64,000 nucleotides of DNA from Mycobacterium sp. IS-1496 (GTDB taxonomy: Bacteria; Actinomycetota; Actinomycetes; Mycobacteriales; Mycobacteriaceae). Where the stretch lies: NCBI RefSeq assembly GCF_001499995.1, contig NZ_LQIU01000011.1:36324-100323 (forward strand), read 5' to 3'. The translations under genes and the position numbers were made by a program. Below, piece after piece: positions 58,462 to 64,000 of this stretch; within the stretch, counting starts at the first letter, position 1, and each line of letters starts with the position of its first letter. The notes beneath the pieces are model-generated. The model ran no database searches. It was not told where the DNA came from and saw only the letters and a list, made by a program, of their open reading frames with translations.

Positions 58462-59391
58462 ATGGCTGCCACACTGCGCGAACTGCGCGGCCGCATCCGC
58501 TCCGCGGGGTCGATCAAGAAGATCACCAAGGCCCAGGAGATGATCGCGACGTCGCGAATCGCCAAGGCGCAGGCCCGAGTCGAGGCGGCTCGGCCCTACG
58601 ACCGCGAGATCACCAACATGCTCACCGAACTCGCCAGCGCCAGCGCCCTGGACCATCCGCTGCTCGTGCAGCGCGAGAATCCGCGGAGGGCAGGCGTGCT
58701 GGTCGTGTCCTCGGACCGTGGGTTGGCCGGTGCGTACAACGCGAACGTGTTCCGTCGCTCCGAAGAACTCTTCTCGTTGCTGCGTGAGGAGGGCAAGGAG
58801 CCCGTCCTGTACACGGTTGGCCGCAAGGCGTTGTCCTACTACAGCTTCCGCAACTGGGACATCACCGAGTCGTGGACCGGCTTCTCCGAGCGGCCCGAGT
58901 ACGAGCACGCGCAGGAAATCGGCAAGACCCTGGTCGAGGCGTTCATGGCGGGCGTCGACGACGAGGGCGATGACGCGGGAGCGGACGGCGTTCTCGGGCT
59001 GGACGAACTCCACATCGTGTTCACCGAATTCCGGTCGATGCTGTCGCAGTCCGCGATCGCCCGCCGGATCGCGCCGATGGTGGTGGAGTACAGCGAGGAA
59101 GACCAGAACGAGCCGCACACGCTGTTCTCCTTCGAACCGAGCGCCGAAACACTGTTCGATGCACTGTTGCCGCGGTACGTGTCGACGCGGATCTTCGCCG
59201 CGATGCTCGAGGCGGCGGCATCGGAGTCGGCCTCGCGCCGGCGCGCCATGAAGTCGGCGTCGGACAACGCCGACGACCTGATCAAGGACCTGACGCTGAT
59301 GGCCAACCGCGAACGGCAGTCCCAGATCACCCAGGAAATCAGCGAAATCGTCGGTGGCGCCAACGCGCTCGCGGACGCCGCCAAGAAGTAG
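58462..59391 (+). CDS. atpG: ATP synthase subunit gamma
   Basis: 309 residues; the central rotor. N- and C-terminal coiled-coil helices ([48 protein letters not shown]) are present. Residues ~164-182 ([19 protein letters not shown]) are the mycobacteria-specific loop thought to contact the c-ring or regulate rotation. It follows atpA closely. Confidence 0.96.
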   Translation: MAATLRELRGRIRSAGSIKKITKAQEMIATSRIAKAQARVEAARPYDREITNMLTELASASALDHPLLVQRENPRRAGVLVVSSDRGLAGAYNANVFRRSEELFSLLREEGKEPVLYTVGRKALSYYSFRNWDITESWTGFSERPEYEHAQEIGKTLVEAFMAGVDDEGDDAGADGVLGLDELHIVFTEFRSMLSQSAIARRIAPMVVEYSEEDQNEPHTLFSFEPSAETLFDALLPRYVSTRIFAAMLEAAASESASRRRAMKSASDNADDLIKDLTLMANRERQSQITQEISEIVGGANALADAAKK

Positions 59392-60957
<1,566 letters not shown>

Positions 60958-60959
60958 CG

Positions 60960-61325
60960 ATGGCCGACCTTGACGTTGACATCGTCGCCGTCGAGCGGGA
61001 GATCTGGTCGGGCAAGGCGACGTTCGTCTTCACCCGCACCACCTCCGGTGAGATCGGCATCCTGCCGCGGCACATCCCGCTGGTGGCTCAGCTCGTCGAC
61101 GACGCCATGGTGCGCGTCGAGCGCGAGGGCGAGGAGGATCTGCGGGTCGCGGTCGGTGGTGGCTTCATGTCGGTGACCGAGTCCGGCGTGATCATCCTCG
61201 CCGAGACCGCCGAGCTGGAGTCGGAGATCAACGCCGACGAGGCTCGTCGTGACTCCGAGTCCGACGACCCGGCGACGGCCGCACGGGGTCGCGCGCGGCT
61301 GCGCGCGCTGGGCCAGATCGACTAA
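60960..61325 (+). CDS. atpC: ATP synthase subunit epsilon
   Basis: 121 residues: beta-sandwich domain ([37 protein letters not shown]) and a short helical C-terminus, as in mycobacteria. It inhibits or couples rotation. It is the last core gene of the operon; a DUF2550 gene follows 8 nt later. Confidence 0.95.
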   Translation: MADLDVDIVAVEREIWSGKATFVFTRTTSGEIGILPRHIPLVAQLVDDAMVRVEREGEEDLRVAVGGGFMSVTESGVIILAETAELESEINADEARRDSESDDPATAARGRARLRALGQID

Positions 61326-61333
61326 CGGCACCG

Positions 61334-61780
61334 ATGAGCGCGTCCATGTGGGGCATGGTCGCGCTCATCGGCGTGCTGTTGCTGGTCGTCGTAGCACTGT
61401 CGTACCGCCTGTGGAAACTGCGTCAGGTCGGTGGCACGGCGGCCATCCTGCGTGACGTTCCCGCGGTCGGCGGCCATGGCTGGCGGCACGGGGTCATGCG
61501 CTACCGCGGTGGCGAGGCGGGCTTCTACCGGTTGTCCAGCCTGCGCTGGTGGCCGGACCGCCGGCTCAGCCGGCGGGGTCTGGAGATCGTGTCCCGGCGC
61601 AGTCCGCGCGGTGACGAGTTCGACATCATGACCCATGAGATCGTCGTGCTCGAACTGCGCGACACCAGCCCCGACCGTGGGCGCGGCTATGAGATCGCGC
61701 TGGACCGGGGAGCCCTGACCGCGTTCCTGTCCTGGCTCGAATCGCGGCCGTCGCCGCGGGCCCGGCGCCGCAGCTTCTAG
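61334..61780 (+). CDS. DUF2550 membrane protein, atp operon tail
   Basis: 148 residues: one membrane helix (MWGMVALIGVLLLVVVALSY), then a basic domain (GVMRYRGGEAGFYRLSSLRWWPDRRLSRRGLE). It is conserved after atpC in mycobacteria (Rv1312), function unknown. It is convergent with the adenosyltransferase gene; the 58-bp gap holds only short GCGCTCATC direct repeats. Confidence 0.85.
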   Translation: MSASMWGMVALIGVLLLVVVALSYRLWKLRQVGGTAAILRDVPAVGGHGWRHGVMRYRGGEAGFYRLSSLRWWPDRRLSRRGLEIVSRRSPRGDEFDIMTHEIVVLELRDTSPDRGRGYEIALDRGALTAFLSWLESRPSPRARRRSF

Positions 61781-61838
61781 GCGCGCGTCCGGCTCATCCG
61801 CTGCATGGTCTTCGCGCAAGCGCTCATCGCGCAGGCGC

Positions 61839-62405
61839 TCATCCGCCGGGCTTCCAGAGGACGTCACCGTCGGGATTGGCGACGCGCGACAGGATGAACA
61901 GCAGATCCGACAGCCGGTTGAGGTATTTCGCCGGCAGCACGCTGATGGTCTCGCCGTGTGCGGCCACCGCCTCCCACGCCGAGCGCTCGGCACGCCGGGC
62001 GACCGTGCGCGCGACGTGCAGTTGCGCCGACAACGGTGTCCCGCCCGGCAGGATGAACGAGGTCAGCGCGGGCAGCGGCTCGTTGAACTCGTCGCACCAG
62101 GACTCGAGTCGGTCGATGTAATTCTGCGCGATGCGCAGCGGCGGGTACTCGGGATTCTCCGCGACCGGGGTGGAGAGGTCAGCGCCCGCGTCGAAGAGGT
62201 CGTTCTGGATCTGGCGCAGGACGCCTGAGATCCGCTCCGGGGGGTCGCCGAGCGCGATCGCGACGCCGATGGCGGCGTTCGTCTCGTCACAGTCGGCGTA
62301 GGCGATCAGGCGCGGGTCGTTCTTGCTCACGCGGCTGAAGTCGCTGAGTCCCGTGGTCCCGTCGTCACCGGTGCGGGTGTAGATGCGGGTCAGATGCACG
62401 GCCAT
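61839..62405 (-). CDS. PduO-type ATP:cob(I)alamin adenosyltransferase
   Basis: 188 residues. Motifs are YTRTGDDGTTGLSDFSRVSK, a DECNAxxG-like YADCDETNAAIGVA and FILPGGTPLSAQLHVARTVARRAER, which form the ATP and corrinoid site. It makes adenosylcobalamin for enzymes such as methylmalonyl-CoA mutase. A TACGGT box 7 nt before the ATG suggests leaderless transcription. It is divergent from murA. Confidence 0.92.
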   Translation of the reverse strand: MAVHLTRIYTRTGDDGTTGLSDFSRVSKNDPRLIAYADCDETNAAIGVAIALGDPPERISGVLRQIQNDLFDAGADLSTPVAENPEYPPLRIAQNYIDRLESWCDEFNEPLPALTSFILPGGTPLSAQLHVARTVARRAERSAWEAVAAHGETISVLPAKYLNRLSDLLFILSRVANPDGDVLWKPGG

Positions 62406-62452
62406 GGCTCAAACCGTACTAGGCGCGGGCGGTGTGCAGACCTCGTCGGAAA

Positions 62453-62481
62453 CTGACATGGCCGGAGCCGCTGTTTACACT
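62453..62481 (+). promoter_or_regulatory. murA promoter, leaderless geometry
   Basis: CTGACA (62453-62458), 17-bp spacer, TACACT (62476-62481). The start codon GTG 62489 is 7 nt after the -10, so transcription probably begins at or next to it. Confidence 0.7.
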
Positions 62482-62488
62482 GACCGGC

Positions 62489-63742
62489 GTGAGCGAGCGA
62501 TTCGTGGTGACCGGCGGCAACCGGTTATCGGGCGAAGTCGCGGTGGGCGGAGCGAAGAACAGCGTGCTGAAACTGATGGCCGCGTCGCTGCTGGCCGAGG
62601 GGACGAGCACGATCACGAACTGCCCCGACATCCTCGACGTCCCGTTGATGGCGGAGGTGCTCCGCGGGCTCGGTGCCACGGTGGAGCTCGACGGCGACGT
62701 CGTTCGCATCACCTCACCGGATGAACCGAAGTACGACGCCGACTTCGCCGCGGTGCGCCAGTTCCGCGCCTCGGTCTGTGTCCTCGGTCCGTTGGTCGGG
62801 CGGTGTAAGCGGGCCCGCGTGGCGTTGCCCGGCGGCGATGCGATCGGCTCGCGCCCGCTGGACATGCACCAGTCGGGGCTGCGCCAACTCGGCGCGCGGT
62901 GCAACATCGAGCACGGATGCGTCGTCGCCGAGGCCGACGAACTGCACGGCGCGGAGATCCAGCTGGAGTTCCCGTCGGTCGGCGCGACCGAGAACATCCT
63001 GATGGCGGCGGTGCTCGCCAAGGGCGTGACGACCATCCACAACGCGGCGAGGGAGCCCGACGTCGTCGACCTGTGCGCGATGCTCAACCAGATGGGGGCG
63101 CAGATCACCGGCGCCGGATCGTCGACACTGACGATCACGGGCGTCGATCGTCTCTATCCCACCGAACACCGGGTGATCGGCGACCGGATCGTCGCGGCGA
63201 CGTGGGGGATCGCCGCGGCGATGACCCGCGGGGACATCTCGGTGACCGGCGTCGACCCGCAGCACCTGCAGTTGGTGCTGCACAAACTGCACGACGCCGG
63301 CGCGACCGTCACCCAGGACGACAACGGTTTCCGGGTGGTGCAGTACGAGCGGCCGAAGGCGGTCAACGTCGCGACCCTGCCGTTCCCGGGGTTTCCGACC
63401 GATCTGCAACCGATGGCGATCGGGTTGGCGGCGATCGCCGACGGCACATCGATGATCACGGAGAACGTCTTCGAAGCGCGGTTCCGGTTCGTCGAGGAGA
63501 TGATCCGGCTGGGCGCCGACGCCCGCACCGACGGGCACCATGCCGTGGTGCGGGGGATCCCGCAGCTGTCGAGCGCCCCGGTGTGGTCGTCGGACATCCG
63601 GGCCGGCGCCGGCCTGGTGCTCGCCGGCTTGGTCGCCGACGGCGACACCGAGGTGCACGACGTGTTCCACATCGATCGCGGCTATCCGCTGTTCGTGGAG
63701 AACCTCAAGAGCCTGGGCGCCGAGATCGAGCGGGTGGCGTAG
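62489..63742 (+). CDS. murA: UDP-N-acetylglucosamine 1-carboxyvinyltransferase
   Basis: 417 residues; the first committed step of peptidoglycan synthesis, adding enolpyruvate to UDP-GlcNAc. The catalytic loop reads [11 protein letters not shown] with Asp117 in place of the usual Cys, the replacement that makes mycobacteria naturally resistant to fosfomycin. Other landmarks: [18 protein letters not shown] and [19 protein letters not shown] at 62489 is supported by the leaderless promoter. The gene lies just upstream of the rRNA operon, as in M. tuberculosis. Confidence 0.96.
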   Translation: MSERFVVTGGNRLSGEVAVGGAKNSVLKLMAASLLAEGTSTITNCPDILDVPLMAEVLRGLGATVELDGDVVRITSPDEPKYDADFAAVRQFRASVCVLGPLVGRCKRARVALPGGDAIGSRPLDMHQSGLRQLGARCNIEHGCVVAEADELHGAEIQLEFPSVGATENILMAAVLAKGVTTIHNAAREPDVVDLCAMLNQMGAQITGAGSSTLTITGVDRLYPTEHRVIGDRIVAATWGIAAAMTRGDISVTGVDPQHLQLVLHKLHDAGATVTQDDNGFRVVQYERPKAVNVATLPFPGFPTDLQPMAIGLAAIADGTSMITENVFEARFRFVEEMIRLGADARTDGHHAVVRGIPQLSSAPVWSSDIRAGAGLVLAGLVADGDTEVHDVFHIDRGYPLFVENLKSLGAEIERVA

Positions 63743-63753
63743 TCGCCGGAGCG

Positions 63754-63781
63754 CTGACGCCGCACGAATCGCGGTCGTCAG
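63754..63781 (+). terminator. Candidate murA terminator
   Basis: CTGACGCCGC pairs with GCGG-T-CGTCAG: 10 bp with one bulged T and a 7-nt loop, 11 nt after the murA stop and before the rrn promoters. There is no U-tract. Confidence 0.6.
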
Positions 63782-63799
63782 GCCTCTGACCAGGCGATT

Positions 63800-63828
63800 T
63801 TGGCATCAGCGCAACCTGTGCGTAAGCT
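63800..63828 (+). promoter_or_regulatory. rRNA operon promoter P1
   Basis: TTGGCA (63800-63805), 17-bp spacer, TAAGCT (63823-63828). It is the upstream promoter of the tandem pair. A GAAA-tetraloop hairpin lies between it and the next promoter (about 63846-63866). Confidence 0.6.
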
Positions 63829-63876
63829 ATCGGACATACCGCAGGCCCCCGGCCGAAAGGCCCGGGAGGAACCTGG

Positions 63877-63905
63877 TTGACTTCCTCGAAACAATGCAGT
63901 ACAGT
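63877..63905 (+). promoter_or_regulatory. rRNA operon promoter proximal to the leader (PCL1-like)
   Basis: TTGACT (63877-63882), 17-bp spacer, TACAGT (63900-63905). The expected start is near 63912. It is close to consensus and typical of mycobacterial rrnA. Confidence 0.8.
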
Positions 63906-63911
63906 ATCGGG

Positions 63912-64000
63912 GTTGCCTGCTCAGCGGGTGTGTTGTTTGAGAACTCAATAGTGTGTTTGGTGGTTTTTGTTTGTTGTTTTTGTTGTGCCGCGCCTCTTTT
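63912..64000 (+). other. rRNA operon leader with conserved antitermination region
   Basis: The leader contains the conserved mycobacterial TTGTTTGAGAACTC motif (from 63938), matching the boxA/boxB-type antitermination and RNase III processing region, then a T-rich stretch. The 16S rRNA gene itself lies downstream of the window end. No rRNA gene bases could be confirmed here. Confidence 0.75.

Overview
The window is a high-GC mycobacterial chromosome segment, most likely from a fast-growing Mycolicibacterium. The evidence is gene order: AAA ATPase, oppABCD, canA, cysD, cysNC, tRNA-Arg/argS, lysA, thrA-thrC-thrB, rho, rpmE, prfA, prmC, sua5, wecA, atpI-atpBEFHAGDC, DUF2550, cobalamin adenosyltransferase, murA, rrn. 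This follows the M. tuberculosis Rv1278-Rv1315 backbone, interrupted by accessory genes that M. tuberculosis lacks. No insertion sequence, prophage or CRISPR array was seen.

Region by region. (1) 1-3334: the 3' part of an SbcC-like AAA ATPase, then a Lys/Ala/Pro-rich histone-H1-like protein. (2) 3354-10426, minus strand: a DszC-like flavin monooxygenase, the oligopeptide importer OppABCD and a small membrane protein. (3) 10615-16203: a two-component system followed by two polytopic glycosyltransferases, probably an envelope-decoration locus. (4) 16248-23196: beta-carbonic anhydrase, sulfate activation (CysD, CysN-CysC, CysQ-like), an isochorismatase-like hydrolase, an Rrf2 regulator and a ThrE-like exporter. 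(5) 23234-36106: secreted proteins, a LiaRS-like two-component system with a DUF4097 protein, an F420/flavin oxidoreductase, a broken DUF899 gene, a small sugar-metabolism cluster (GT4, Gfo/Idh/MocA, MDR dehydrogenase), a SpoIIE-type phosphatase and an MFS transporter. (6) 36357-45357: tRNA-Arg divergent from argS, then the tightly packed argS-lysA-thrA-thrC-thrB operon, and rho. (7) 45451-48866: two regulator/target pairs (TetR/FadD and MarR/mycothiol-dependent enzyme), each with a clear inverted-repeat operator. (8) 48986-64000: translation genes, wecA, the complete F1Fo ATP synthase operon, cobalamin adenosyltransferase, murA and the promoters and leader of an rRNA operon; the 16S gene lies beyond the window.

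The most unusual non-coding signal is an interspersed palindromic element, present three times between genes (about 10465-10567, 16747-16850 and 45361-45442). It carries GGCGYCGASTGTG-type arms that are themselves repeated with a 20-bp period. Other points worth a second look: an inverted repeat spanning the cysD -10 box and Shine-Dalgarno; a possible leaderless upstream ORF overlapping atpI; a 31-residue acidic tail on AtpD; many TANNNT boxes placed 6-8 nt before start codons, suggesting leaderless transcripts; and a locus of Gly/Pro-rich envelope proteins at 10205-16203.

Start codons were chosen from Shine-Dalgarno spacing, operon overlaps, signal peptides and family N-termini, and are stated where they matter. 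All functional assignments rest on reading the translated proteins and on remembered family features; no database search was run.
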